NCBI RefSeq assembly: GCF_932526225.1
Contig: NC_064036.1
Location: 15,679,181 to 15,743,180 of the forward strand
Reading direction: 5' to 3'
Length of the DNA stretch: 64,000 nucleotides
Origin: Nematostella vectensis
Taxonomy: Eukaryota > Cnidaria > Anthozoa > Actiniaria > Edwardsiidae
The notes below the pieces were generated by a model. It saw only the letters and a program-made list of their open reading frames with translations, was not told the origin of the DNA and did not search any database. Within the stretch, counting starts at the first letter, position 1. Every line of letters starts with the position of its first letter. Shown here piece after piece: positions 12,430-24,476 of this stretch. The position numbers were made by a program, and so were the translations under genes.

Positions 12430-12840
12430 GTCTTGTTTTCTTAGTTAGGAGAACTAGGAAATGCCATCATGTGACCTAGGAAATTTCATCACATGACCTA
12501 GGATATACTATAATGTGACCTAGGATATGCTATCACATGACCTAAGATATGCCATCATGTGACCTAGGATATGCCATCACATGACCTAGGATATGCTATC
12601 ACATGAACTAAGATTTGCCATCACGTGACCTAAAATATGACATCACATGACCTAGGATATGCTATCACTTGACCTAGGATATGCTATCACGTGACCTAGG
12701 ATATGCTATCACGTGACCTAGGATATGCTATCACGTGACCTAGGTTATGCCATCACATGACCTAGGTTATGCCATCACATGACCTAGGATATGCCATCAC
12801 ATGACCTAGGTTATGCCATCACATGACCATGCCATTATGA
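12430..12840. repeat. 22-bp satellite with CACRTGACCTAGG core
   Basis: About 18 copies of a ~22-bp unit such as ATCACGTGACCTAGGATATG, alternating CACGTG and CACATG. The core matches the 21-bp monomers of the adjoining 84-bp array, so the two arrays probably share an origin. Confidence 0.9.
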
Positions 12841-13131
12841 GATCTAGCACATGTGGAAAATATGTTCATAGCACAACTATTTATCATGCGTATTCTTTTT
12901 ATTGACTTTTATTTGAATTAAAATATATCCGCAAGTATATCCGTGGTTTGTTTGCCTTCCCTCTTTTTGTATACTAGCCCGTAGAAATTAAGGTTTCTAT
13001 TTCGAATCAACGATATTTGTAGAATAAACTGTAGCTCTTTTTTTTGTTAATTACTTTTCACCATAAATATTAAAAGAGAAGATATTGCAATATGTCGTTT
13101 CGTACTTTTTGATGGAGCAATCTAAAGTGTT

Positions 13132-13370
13132 TGGCGTCAATACTCCCCGAGGGAGGGGGTCTAAGGTGCATGGCGTCAATACTCCCCGAGGGAGGGGGTC
13201 TAAGGTGCATGGCGTCAATACTCCCCGAGGGAGGGGGTCTAAGGTGCATGGCGTCAATACTCCCCGAGGGAAGGGGTCTAAGGTGCATGGCGTCAATACT
13301 CCCCGAGGGAAGGGGTCTAAGGTGCATGGCGTCAATACTCCCCGAGGAAAGGGGTCTAAGGTGCATGCCC
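13132..13370. repeat. 39-bp minisatellite, 6 copies
   Basis: Unit GGCGTCAATACTCCCCGAGG plus GAGGGGGTCTAAGGTGCAT, near-identical; the later copies change GAGGGGG to GAAGGGG or AAAGGGG. Open in several frames only because 39 is a multiple of three. Confidence 0.93.
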
Positions 13371-13621
13371 TACCCATCTCTTTTGCTGCGCCTTTTTTAA
13401 CAATGGGGCAGAAAATAGAGAAATGAGAGTACAGCATAAAGTTAAAAAGCATTTCCTTTCTTGAAACTGCCTTCTTAGGTATTTGTGTCTGTTTGAGTCA
13501 GAAAGCTAAGTGTGACAAAATGATAATTGAGCCCTCCCCCCCCCCACCCCTTCAGCGAAAAGCTAGATCCGACCGATGCCCAGCTCTCCCCTCCCTGCCC
13601 TCTGATTAAGCGCGATGATTT

Positions 13622-13832
13622 GTCAGTCGGACCATAAAGCGCAACAGATTTTTGCTGCCTGACCTCAGTCGGACCATAAAGCGCAACAGATTTTTGCTGC
13701 CTGACCTCAGCCGGACCCTAAAGCGCAACAGATTTTTGCTGCCTGACCTCAGTCGGACCCTAAAGCGCAACAGATTTTTGCTGCCTGACCTCAGTCGGAC
13801 CATAAAGCGCAACAGATTTTTGCTGCCTGACC
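13622..13832. repeat. 42-bp minisatellite, 5 copies
   Basis: Unit CAGTCGGACCATAAAGCGCA plus ACAGATTTTTGCTGCCTGACCT; copies differ mainly at ACCATAAA versus ACCCTAAA. No coding evidence. Confidence 0.93.
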
Positions 13833-16392
13833 TGATTATTCCTCTCACAGCATTCTAACAGCTTGTAAATATGGTATGTGGACGATCGGCCCGTCAAATT
13901 GATGCGTGTAAATGAGCTTTTATGCAATTGCATTGTCTATATTTACTGAAAGAGGTCGTTGTCTATTCTGGTCCCCATTACTTCTTTCCGTCACTAGTAC
14001 TTAGCAAAGAAGGAAAGGGCAAAATTTATTACATTTTAAAGGTAATGTCGGAATCTCTATCAATCTTTATCGCACAGAGCTTCCTACACTTAAATACTTT
14101 GTTCCAAATAGTATACCAGGCTCCCTGGTGTTACTGGGAGACAACAAATAAATTCACCGACAGCTCCTGTTTCTTATTCGTAGAATACACTTGTTTTTGT
14201 CTACCCAAAGTCCGCTCGAAGTAGTATGCGTTATAGCGGGAAAAAAACTCTATTGCTTCCGGTTTTATGAAACAAAAAGATACCAATAAAGGGCATCCAC
14301 AAGCTAATATACAATTATTTTTTCGTATTGGGAGCACAAAAATCCCACAGAAGTTAAATTTTATATGAGTTTCCCAGGAAGACATACATAAGATTAGTCA
14401 TACATAAGACTAAATGGTTCCCATCATCATAATAAAATTGCTTTCCAACTAAGTGCTACGCAGGGGTCAGGAATTTGGTTTGTTCATGAGGACCATTGTT
14501 ACATAATGAATAGTCGAACATTGACAACATAGTAAACGATAAATGAGACAGAGGTCTGGTGACTCTACTTTCGATCAACGGACATTATTTGACATTATTT
14601 CTTACAAAAAAGTTCAGCAGAAAGGTAAGTTTTGAATATCACCGTTTAGTGATGATATACACTCACATATGCTGAATGTTGAAGTCAACACTTTTTGGAT
14701 GTGTTCTCTAAAACAACATGTATCTTTTATGAAAATTGTCCCAATGTTTTTCGAATAATGTTTTTGTTTTTTTCTTTGAATAATTTTTTTCCTGATGGCG
14801 TTGGGAAAAGCGGTTGATGTATACATATATACCGAAAATCGTCCAAAATCTATCACATCAGCCTTCCCTCGGCCAAAGTCGTCTTTATTCGCAGCTTATG
14901 TAGCTTTACATGATCATCAATATTTCATGCAATCATCTGACTCTAGCCCCTTTAGCTGATACAATAGGGGCGTAAATTGATACAATAGGGGGCGTAAACA
15001 TCGGGTCAAATAATAGTATATGCTTTTAAACAAGTCCCTAATCGCAAGGATAGAAGCCACCACTTATCTGTGGTAAGATAAAGCTTCATCTTTCTTTTCC
15101 CCTGTTGTAGGTGTCTTAACGGGGCGAGAGCTAGAAATAAGCTATAGCAGGATCAAGATCACTAGATCACACCGAGTCTTAGTCCGAGAAAATAAGACTG
15201 CGAATAGGTTCAGTGAGAATATCCTTTACAATATTCAAATCATGACTTAGCAAATGCCTCGCGGTGCCTTGCTTCGTCACATAATGCCCACTCACCTTGT
15301 TCGCTTCCTAAGGAATGGCTGAGGCAAAAAGTTATTTACCATTTTCTTCTGTACACTTCGCCTTAACGTACAAATTTAGCTTTGTTAAAAGGGGAATCGC
15401 TAACCACTGATATTTTGGTATCCGCTATTTCTGGATCATAGGCAATACTGGGATCAAACGAAACTTGCAGATTATCGCAAAGATTTGCAACTTATAAACC
15501 TGGGTCTTCAGGCTCCGCTGTTATACCGGGTAGATAAGTTACTATCGTTTTTAATTTCATTTCATTAACCTGATTGTCAGCATTATTTCGCGCGTTCTTT
15601 TTCTGTCTGGAATCTAGAGTTTTGTTCGCTGCGATGTCATTTAACCTTTTATGAAACATTTTGCACTTACATCAAAGTGCATAAAAAAGGAATAACATCT
15701 TCTTATTCATTAACATCATTGTTTGTCCGGTACTATGTAAGGGTTAATACCGAGAAAGAAGGCAATTCCCCTCAGGCGGTTATAGCGAACTGCCGACGCC
15801 CGAGGTATTTAACTGGGCTATTACATGGTCTATACCTAGTAAATAATTGACTTTTTTGGGGGGAAAACAAGTTTCAGGTTATTGTTATTTTCGTAGCTCG
15901 GAGTTTCAGTGTGAGCACGCTGCGAGAATGGAGCTCACTGACAGCGAAGAAGAGCGACTTATTTTTATTACGCCAAATATCTATTTTCAAGAACTGTAAT
16001 GTCGACGACAATGAACAAGCGGAACGAGTGAGTGTTAAGGCGCCTCAGATAGCCACACCACAATTGCACATAAAAACTTTGCTGACCTTATTAATGAATT
16101 TCGAGGGTTAGAAATACAGATTTTGCTTTCATGACAATTAAATCGATGCATTGTTAATATTCAAACATTCTTGTTATCAAATCTGTGGCGAAAAGGTGTT
16201 GTTTTTTTTGCTCATTTCTACTCAAGGTTTAATATGGCGGTCTTTCTTTAGTATTCAAGGTTGATAAGTTCTCCTCCTCATTAGTATTCTAGTTATTAAC
16301 CTCATTCATATTTAATGAGTTCATATTAACGAACAATAGAAAAGAAGAATAAGAACAATAGAAAAGGTGTCAATAATGTAACAAAGACAAAT

Positions 16393-16476
16393 ATTCATCA
16401 TCGATGTGTGAATTCCGACTCGTGCGATTTTGTTTTTCGCGTGAAATTTTACGTGGAATTCACGAATCGATGATGG
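16393..16476. repeat. Inverted repeat with ~24-bp arms
   Basis: The left arm, TTCATCATCGATGTGTGAATTCC, is the near reverse complement of GGAATTCACGAATCGATGATGG to the right; arms are separated by about 35 bp. It could be a small foldback element or a cruciform-forming site. No flanking duplication was identified. Confidence 0.7.
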
Positions 16477-17130
16477 ATTATTCTTGAATCCTTTGTTCAT
16501 TTTTTTTTTATGGTTGAAGAGATTGTTTATGCGCTATTTTTATTTGGCGAAGAAGCCATTTCGTAGTTGTTATTTTATAGTCAATGAGACACGAGCAGTG
16601 TTTTTCATCTATCGCGATCCATCACGTTCAGAAAGTTGAATGCATTTTGTTTTCAAGAAAAAGAGACAACGCTTTGATGGAGGCATCTTTATTTTCGATG
16701 GTACAATTAATAGCTGGATATTTATCGGATTGAGCACGAAGTAATCGCCTCACCAAATCTAGTGAGGATTCGTAGTTCATCCTGAGATGAGAAAATGGAC
16801 AGGTCAACGCTGGAAAAAATATGAATGAAATTCGCAAATCGGTGACATGAGGCGTAGATGTGTGTTCGAAGTTAGCCGATGGAGTCCCCAGTATTTATAT
16901 ACAGTAAGAAACACAATTTGTAGTGTGCTCCAAACTCGCTCTACTGACATTCTATCGGCAAAATTGAAATAAAGGAAGACTCAAACACAATATTACATGG
17001 TCTTAAGTTTTATTTTTCACGATAAAGTATTTTTTTTTCGCTAACATACATTCCTTTATAAACCACTGACAGTAGCCTTGGGCTGCCTGTGGTCGCCGTT
17101 TGTGTCCTACTCACAAGAGTAAAAGGCTTA

Positions 17131-17158
17131 GAAAGTTTGAACACAAGTTCAAACTTTC
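17131..17158. repeat. Perfect 12-bp hairpin
   Basis: GAAAGTTTGAAC, a 4-nt loop ACAA, then GTTCAAACTTTC. Stem perfect. Function unknown; no T-run or ACCA-type histone 3' motif follows, so it is not called a processing signal. Confidence 0.75.
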
Positions 17159-18556
17159 AAATTCAGACTAGTTATCAGGGCGAAAGTTTTTTCTAAACAA
17201 ATCGATTCATCCATACCAGAATTAGTTATATGAGAACCTCGATTTTCTTAGCTTGAAAGATATGATTCACGTTGGGAAACATTGCGTGGTACATCTGTGC
17301 TTTCATTGAATTCCACTTTTCAACTATTGAATTCCACAAAAAATCTCACTCTGTTTTGACCAATGAGAGCGCGTAGGAATTTGATTATAGGATTCTACAA
17401 ATAAATTTAGACCACCCCGTCCCCACGTATCCGTTTTCGTTTGAAACGCAACCTTTTTGTTGCAGATACGGGTATAGTCCACACGGAAACGCGAAAACGA
17501 TGACCGAAAACGGAACGATGTACTCCAGATATATAGGGATGTTTTTCCGCTAATAATACCGCTAACGCTAGGGCAGTTTAATATTACAAAGTTAGCCGCA
17601 GTTCTAAATTAATTCCCGTTTCGGCGGGGGGTTAGCTGTTGGTATATTATTCTTTAAAAACATCCTTAGCAACCTTAGACAATTCCATCATTCCGTCAGT
17701 GATTTTAGTCCTTATTTTTATTTCGCCCTTCGGAACTCAGTGGGAATTCTATATAAGTGGTACATGTAGGGAAATACTTTTCATTTTCCTATCCATTAAA
17801 AATACATAGATTAATTCAAGGAGTAGGGGAATGGATTCTAATTGATAGTTTTGACATTTAATGTCACATTTCTGCTGACAATCTGGACCTCCCAGCTTAT
17901 AGATGTTTTTCGAGGGATTTCCCCAATCGTAAAGATTTTGGCTTAGTCATTTTATTTTCTCCGTCTCCCTGCTGGCTCCTATTCTTTTACACCTGTTTTT
18001 GCTCTTTCGTCAGAAAGAACGCGAATGCAAATCGAGACCGTTGTCGGCAGGTGAAAATCTCGTGACTGCAAAGGGTTTTTTAAGACAAAATCGATTAATT
18101 ATGTTGTATTCATTGAAATGGCAGCATGCTGTGCTAACGGAATATAAAATTTGAAATTCAAAAAACGGTAACAAACTTACTGCACTGCCATAGTACATGA
18201 AAGCACACCGGAGATGAGTGAATATTGCTCTTTCTGTTTCTAAAGAAACAAATATATGCTCGGAACTAAAAAAATATTCCGATATCTGCTCGTGTTTTTA
18301 AGTTCTAGCTAATTGATGCAGTGGCATCATAGAATACAATTATTCATTTTTCTTTACCGAAAGATCGACGTGTGGTCAAAACAATTAGCGATTGTTTTAG
18401 GACTATTAGGCGCGTATCCATGATTTGCTGAAATAATAGGGGGGGGGGGGGGGGGTTGGGGGTCGAAGTCATAATATGTGAAATGTCGGTTTGACGGTAA
18501 AAAAAAAAAACAAGAAACTGTGTTTTTGCGGCTTGGGGTGTGCTTACTGTAATTGC

Positions 18557-19180
18557 TCGAATAAGCGCCTCCCTCACTCGAAGAAGTGCCTCCCTCACTC
18601 GAATAAGCGCCTCCCTCACTCGAATAAGCGCCTCCCTCACTCGAATAAGCGCCTCCCTCACTCGAATAAGCGCCTCCCTCACTCGAATAAGCGCCTCCCT
18701 CACTCGAATAAGCGCCTCCCTCACTCGAATAAGCGCCTCCCTCACTCGAATAAGCGCCTCCCTCACTCGAATAAGCGCCTTCCTCACTCGAATAAGCGCC
18801 TCCCTCACTTGAATAAGCGCCTCCCTCACTCGAATAAGTGCCTCCCTCACTCGAATAAGCGCCTCCCTCACTCGAAGAAGTGCCTCCCTCACTCGAATAA
18901 GCGCCTCCCTCACTCGAATAAGCGCCTCCCTCACTCGAATAAGCGCCTCCCTCACTCGAATAAGCGCCTACCTCGAATAAAAGCATACCTCTGGAGAGTG
19001 CCTCCCTCGAATAAGCGCATACCTCGAATAAGTCCCTTCCTCGAATAATAGCATACCTCGAATAAGTCCCTCCCTCGGATAACTGCCTCGCTCGAATAAG
19101 CGCATACCTAAAATAAGTTCCTCCCTCGAATAAGTCCCTCGCCCGAATAAACGCCTTCCTGGAATAAGCACCTACCTCGA
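18557..19180. repeat. 21-bp minisatellite with degenerate tail, upstream of GPCR 1
   Basis: About 20 near-identical copies of CGAATAAGCGCCTCCCTCACT run to about 18968. Irregular CTCGAATAAG-type units continue to about 19180, roughly 170 bp before the receptor start codon. Open in five frames by virtue of the 21-bp period; not a gene. Confidence 0.93.
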
Positions 19181-19347
19181 ATAGGCTTTTTAGTTTGACT
19201 GAAGAATTTAATCAGAACTTTTGAAAGTGCCGTAAATGGCGGTATGTCTATGGAGTTTCCACTGTGTGACTAAAAACAGAAAAAAAATATTGGGCCATTC
19301 TAAAAAATAGCTGTAATGATAAAATTCTGTTTCTTTTGTCCTACAGG

Positions 19348-20310
19348 ATGATGACGGATATAAAAGCAAGCAACCAAAGTCTAAATGCTACCTATCCCAT
19401 TCGAAAACATACGTTTCCAGTACCAGCCTTTACGGCCAAGATATGGTGCGCAGTCCTGGTGATAGAATGTATACTGATCATTACTCTTAACATTCTTACC
19501 ATCTTGACCTTTGCTCGTACGAAGTACCTTCGCCGACGTAGCGCTTATAGCTTGATCCACGTTGCTGTCGCTGACCTCCTCGTGGGCTCAGTCACTCTTC
19601 CTATGAACTTCTACCTACTCGGCGGCTTGTTCAGATTCTGGGGACCAATAACTAAGACTTACGCCACCGCATCATCGACAGTCCACGTGTTCACGGAGAT
19701 GCTCTCGCTGTTCGCTTTAGTAGTGGTGTCCCTAGAGCGCATGTGCGCAATGGTGTTTCCATTTCAACACCGCACTGCGGGCTCAGTCACTTACCTAGTC
19801 ACGTTTTTGACCACGTGGCTGTTCGCGATCTTCGTCTCCGTGGCGTGGTTATGCAGCTTGTTGTACCTTGAGCTGGAGGCGAGTCTGTACGTCTGGGTGC
19901 CGTCTCTGATCTTCTCGATCCTCATCATAGGGGTTTCGTACAGCGTACTGTTTATCAAGGTGAAGTGGCAGTCTCGCCATCACAAGAGACAGCTCGATAA
20001 GAAAGCTAACAAACGAGAGAAAGAACTCGCAGTCACGCTCGTCATCGTGACTGCTTCCTCCTTCGCTACGGTGACTCCATACGTCGCGATTCAGATCATG
20101 AACTTTATGCTCATCTCTCTTTCTTTTAATACCCTCTATACCGCGCTAGTATTGGCCTACGCTAACTCCTTTATTAATCCCTTGGTGTATATGCTTCGAA
20201 TGAAACCTTTTCGGAAAGCGATGGTTTCGCTTATTTGCCGTACACCACTTGAAAATACACATCTTATTAGCTCATCGAGAACCGATAGAGAATTCGTGAC
20301 ACATTGTTAA
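19348..20310 (+). CDS. Class A (rhodopsin-like) G protein-coupled receptor, intronless CDS
   Basis: 320 residues from ATG 19348. The ATG directly follows a good acceptor (TTTTGTCCTACAG), so a non-coding 5' exon is likely. Seven hydrophobic segments are visible. N-terminal NQS and NAT are possible N-glycosylation sites. Class A landmarks: LNILTILTF in TM1 (N1.50), VAVADLL in TM2 (D2.50), LERMCAMVFPF after TM3 (E-R-M in place of DRY), and NSFINPLVYMLR in TM7 (NPxxY). TM6 has TPY where CWxP is usual. There is no cysteine at the top of TM3 and none in the second extracellular loop, so the standard class A disulfide is missing. Overall look is of the short-loop amine/adenosine/melatonin-like cnidarian receptors. 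The ligand cannot be named. The receptor at 24477-25442 is a relative. Confidence 0.9.
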   Translation: MMTDIKASNQSLNATYPIRKHTFPVPAFTAKIWCAVLVIECILIITLNILTILTFARTKYLRRRSAYSLIHVAVADLLVGSVTLPMNFYLLGGLFRFWGPITKTYATASSTVHVFTEMLSLFALVVVSLERMCAMVFPFQHRTAGSVTYLVTFLTTWLFAIFVSVAWLCSLLYLELEASLYVWVPSLIFSILIIGVSYSVLFIKVKWQSRHHKRQLDKKANKREKELAVTLVIVTASSFATVTPYVAIQIMNFMLISLSFNTLYTALVLAYANSFINPLVYMLRMKPFRKAMVSLICRTPLENTHLISSSRTDREFVTHC

Positions 20311-22029
20311 GGCTTGACTACCTTTAACTGTTGTTTGTTCTTAGTGTACATACGATTGCTTATAAAAAAACACCCTATTGGTAATGCTATTCATCATGTT
20401 ATTAATTAGGAGGAACATCCAGACTTTCTTTCTGTAATAATGATAGAATCTTAGGTTCCCTAGACGACTGCCTGCGACATTGAATGGCACGTAAGTGAGA
20501 ACGCGCGCACGTACTGGAAAAGAAAACAATTTCCTTCATCCGTCGTTTGCAAAACAAACATACTACAACTGTACAAAGCAATTTAAATTAATATTAAAAT
20601 ACACTGCGATGAAAATACACAAATACAAACATGGAAAACGGAGCGATTTGCGAAAAGGAAGTTGAACTTATAAGGCGAAAGCATTCAAGAAACCCTCGCA
20701 TCTGATACAAAAGTACGAATTGGAATTGTTGTTTACAATGCTGAATTGGAAGCCGAAAGTCGATGGCATCACTTTATTTAGAAGGACTTGTCGATCAGGT
20801 AGCATAGGTTATGAATGACACATTAAAGTATTTGAAATCGATTTTTACGGCAAACGTTTCTTCAAACAACGCGCTCGATTTTCTAATGTTATTAATAATG
20901 GACAAAGACTTTCCCCGGTTGAAATCGTTTCTTTATATTTTCGACAAAGATTCAGACACCTTAATGTTAAGCTTTTAGTATCTTCTTTCAAATAAGTAAG
21001 ACTTATAGCTATATATCGATTTTTTTTACGACAAAACATTCTTTCAACGAACCGGCCGATCCTTTTTAACCTTTCCCCGTTGAGAAATCTCTTTGCCGTT
21101 TAGGGACTGGTAATAAACTACAGGGAAGGGGGGGGGGGGGAATCACAGCAAGTTAGGTTACATGTGGCCCGCCCTATCTTATTTGCCCCATAATCCATGG
21201 CCCACCCCTATTTGCAAGAGTAGAAAAAGGTGACCCACACCAGGTAGCCACTGGTTGCCCTGCTCGTACTCCCTTTTGAGTTTTCCTAAGGATGTTAGAT
21301 GTGGTTATATATTTAATACGTTTTACCTTCACTCAGAATCTCCAAAATATTGCCTTGATCGGTGAGACGTTGCATGTCTTCCAGACCTTGTATCCAACTC
21401 CATGGGCAGTAAAAAAAATCGGCTATGTTCCTTTTACGAAAAGCAAAGAGAACAATATTTCTAAATGAGGAAGTGGTGCTGGTATTTTATAGGTGTTGGT
21501 TGAAACGATGTGTTAATGCAAAAACATTTCAGACTTTCATGCTCAGAGCAGGCGACATGATCATGTAACCAAACTAAAAAAAAGCTTAAAAAAACTTTGT
21601 GCTTCTGAAGGAAAGACTGAAACAGCATGATGAGTTGAAGCCACCTGACTTAAACAATATAAATTATTCAAATGTCCCACAAAATTAAAGTAATAAAGTC
21701 GGCAAATTAACATGGTCAATGGAAAAGGATAATGTGAAAATTTTCACAAATTCTGGGAAGCTACTGTATGGTCAGGAATGTGCACACAAATTCGATGAAA
21801 AATGTCTGAGGGATTTAAAGAGTTTAAGTGGAGGCATTTTGGAGTCCTAACAAACAATAGAAGAACTCAGACTCAGAACTCAGAAGGCAAACATCGCAGG
21901 ATGTACCAATCTACATGATTCCATACATTCTATGGTCAGTGGAGTGTCGACAACCAAACGAAAAAGACAGAAAGAAAATAAAACAAAATCAAACGGAAAG
22001 CCCATCGTCAAGAGAAAAATTATAAAAAT
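20311..22029. other. Intergenic region after GPCR 1
   Basis: Mostly AT-rich with no gene signature. A dispersed, G-run-bearing repeat end lies at 21101-21140 (TAGGGACTGG, then a 12-base G-run), related in reverse orientation to 22555-22696. Confidence 0.5.
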
Positions 22030-22440
22030 TATATTATCACAAAAGAGGCATTGCACACATGTAAACACTTGAACCCTGTGCTGGAAAAAGACTGCTTTAA
22101 TACAGACAGTGGAACAGAAGATGAGATGGTAAATCTCTGTACAGACCGTGAAACAGAATATGAGATGGTAGATGACCGAAAGCTGATTTATTTCCATAGA
22201 GATTTTACAAAAGAGACATTGCACACATGTAAACACTTAATAAACCCCGCATTAGAGAAAGACTGCTTCGATACAGACAGTGAAACAAAAGATGTCTGGA
22301 AGCTGATTAATTTCCATTGAGATTTTACAAAACAGGCATTACACACATGTAAACACTTGAATCCGGCATTAGAGAAAGACTGCTTTGATACAGACAGTGA
22401 AACAGAATATGTCTGGAAGCTGATTTATTTCCATTGAGAT
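22030..22440. repeat. ~120-bp tandem repeat, 3 copies
   Basis: Starts near 22030, 22201 and 22321. Each copy contains CACACATGTAAACACTT, GAGAAAGACTGCTT and ACAGACAGTGAAACA, and ends GCTGATTTATTTCCATTGAGA-like. The first copy has about 50 extra bp from an internal duplication around ACAGACCGTGAAACAGAA. Open frames here are short and carry no domain. Confidence 0.85.
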
Positions 22441-22554
22441 TTCAATAACTACAAAAAACTGTTGTTGCTGTTTGTTGTTGTTGTCTTAATTATCGAATAA
22501 CACACCTTGATCACTGTGAGTTAATAAAAATCCACCAGACTAAGTTCAAATAGT

Positions 22555-22696
22555 TAACCCCCCCCCCCCCCTAAATGCATGACATAATATTTTTTGTCCC
22601 ACCCCTTTTTGCCGGCCAAAAAATTGATGCCCACCCCTACTTTTTACCGGCCCAGCCTCCCCCCCCCCCCTGTACTTTACGACCAGTCCCTTATAG
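22555..22696 (-). repeat. Dispersed repeat copy with two poly-G/C tracts
   Basis: Read on the minus strand it begins TAAGGGACTGGTCGTAAAGTACAGG and enters a 12-base G-run. This matches the plus-strand repeat end at 21101-21140. A second C-run lies at 22558-22571. Likely a short non-autonomous transposon; full borders are not defined. Confidence 0.5.
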
Positions 22697-23208
22697 ACCT
22701 TTATTCGAAAAATAATTTCGACCCCATAATCATTAGTCTTATCTTGGTGCATTCATCCCATGAAAAATAATTAAATTTAGCTTACAAATTATATTTAAAA
22801 CTTACTTTTGCGGAAGCACAACATCATTCAGCAAACATGCCATGTGATCATTGGCAAAGAGACCAAATTTGGCAACGGGAGGTATAATAATCGCCGTTCT
22901 TCAGATTCCCTGCCTCATTTAATCAAACTGTCGGCCATTCTAGATTTTTGTTTACACAAAAATATTTATATTTATAGGGTATAGAAAATCAAACACATTT
23001 TTCATTCAAATGTTTCATTAAGAAATATGACATTCAACAGCTTGTCAGAGAAAAAAACAGTATTTTATTACTGGTTGTACTATTTGTGGTGTCCCTCCTA
23101 CACCAGCCATTTGGTCCTACAGAGCTCGGTATGGGCCGATCACCTCGATTCATTGTTCAGTTTCATTCTCCACGTCTCGTTATCAATATTTTAATGTTTT
23201 ACTGAGTA

Positions 23209-23348
23209 CAGAGAAACCTCGCTATAACTACATAATCCATAATCCTCTCTTTCTCGGAACAAAAACACAGTCGAGATCATTTCTTATATATTTTAATATT
23301 ATTAGTGGGTCCGGAAATCACGAGTATCACTATATTGAGGTTTCACTG
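23209..23348. mobile_element. 140-bp MITE with TA target duplication (Tc1/mariner-pogo type)
   Basis: The left terminus CAGAGAAACCTCGCTATA and the reverse complement of the right terminus, CAGTGAAACCTCAATATA, match at most positions. TA flanks both sides (23207-23208 and 23349-23350). There is no coding capacity. TIRs starting CAGT/CAGA with TA duplications are typical of the pogo/mariner group; that family assignment is an inference. Confidence 0.65.
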
Positions 23349-24242
23349 TAATTTACTTACGGCAGGGGGGCTTTTAGGAACTAATCACAAAAAAAGCGCT
23401 CGCAAAAAAACTTTTAGCCGTAAACTTCTGAGAGAGTGGAGCCGGGTTTATTGTAAGAGGGATTAAATTTCAAGTGATTCAAATGGATTCAGTCCGCTAC
23501 TAAAATTTAATTTTAATTTCGTGTGCTTTTTTCGGGGGCAGAAAGGATTCGCCCCACACTGACACGAGTCGGATTCAGACTCTTGAAAGCTTTGCGGGGA
23601 GCGTGGCGCCTGCTGATTTTGTTATAATTGGGTACGATAACGAAACTGAAAAATAAAAGAGAACTTATGTGATTCCATTTATTTTTTCAAAAAGCAATAA
23701 TATACTATATCGTCAGAGATTGAATCACTTATGAACGATGTTTCTTTGGTAGCAAATTTCGTTCAGCTAGCTCCTTATCTTATTAAGCATTTATTACTAT
23801 CCTGTGAATTTGTCAATAACAAGGCAATTACTTCTCGCATCACGCATTAATAAGCGAATAACAGTTTCGAGTTCAGTGTTGAAAACGATAAAATGATCCT
23901 GGGTACATTGGCGAGGGCGGAAAAAAATTTCAGTTTATAAAGAAATGTATCTTAGTGTGATTCTCAAAGCTGTTGGAACGGAGTTTATTTTAACTTTCAA
24001 AATACGCAAAGTCGTGGCAGACATTCCATTAATAGTTACAAGAGACGAGGCAAAATAAAAACATTATTCTTTTCTCATAAAGTTGAAATCCACGTAGAGA
24101 ACATAATTTAATGCTTTTTCAAGCTAAGCAAACTGAAAAAGGAAAGAATGGGAAAAAAGAACCCCTCTTTCTGGCTAAATTCCAGCTATTCCAAATATTC
24201 TTGAACCCGATAGAGTATCATGGTATAACTAAAAAAGACTGT

Positions 24243-24395
24243 TACGTTAGTTGGTCTGCGTAGGCGTTGTGGAAACAGGAAAATTAAACGACACAGCTTT
24301 CTGATGTTTTATTATGTTTGACGCCTCTCGGAAAACAGACTTGTTTCGCTGAAGTCTCGAGCATGAACCCTTCGTCGGAGCGTTTGCCCAGATGA
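24243..24395. repeat. Dispersed repeat copy A (CCCTTCGTCGGAGC end)
   Basis: Shares a GGTCTGnGTAGGCGT start, a central ACGCCTCT and a terminal AACCCTTCGTCGGAGC with 45195-45335. Similar CGACGAAGGG motifs are widespread in marine invertebrate repeats. Class not determined. Confidence 0.55.
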
Positions 24396-24476
24396 CAGAA
24401 TTTTATTTTAGTTACGAATAATTAATGAAGTTTGGATTCTGGAGGTGCGTGCTCTTGCCAGAAGGGAATTGGCACT

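Larger units (their letters stand above)
13833..18556. other. Intergenic region without recognised genes
   Basis: 4.7 kb of AT-rich sequence. Short open frames (longest about 100 codons near 13922-14224) show no domain, hydrophobic or compositional signature that I trust. Two hairpins (16393-16476 and 17131-17158) are listed separately. No transposon coding sequence or RNA gene was seen. A G-run lies at about 18439-18456. Confidence 0.5.

Noticed and set aside
15928..15999. 23-residue open frame MELTDSEEERLIFITPNIYF-
   Set aside because: Good-looking acidic start but very short, with no donor keeping it open and no recognised family.
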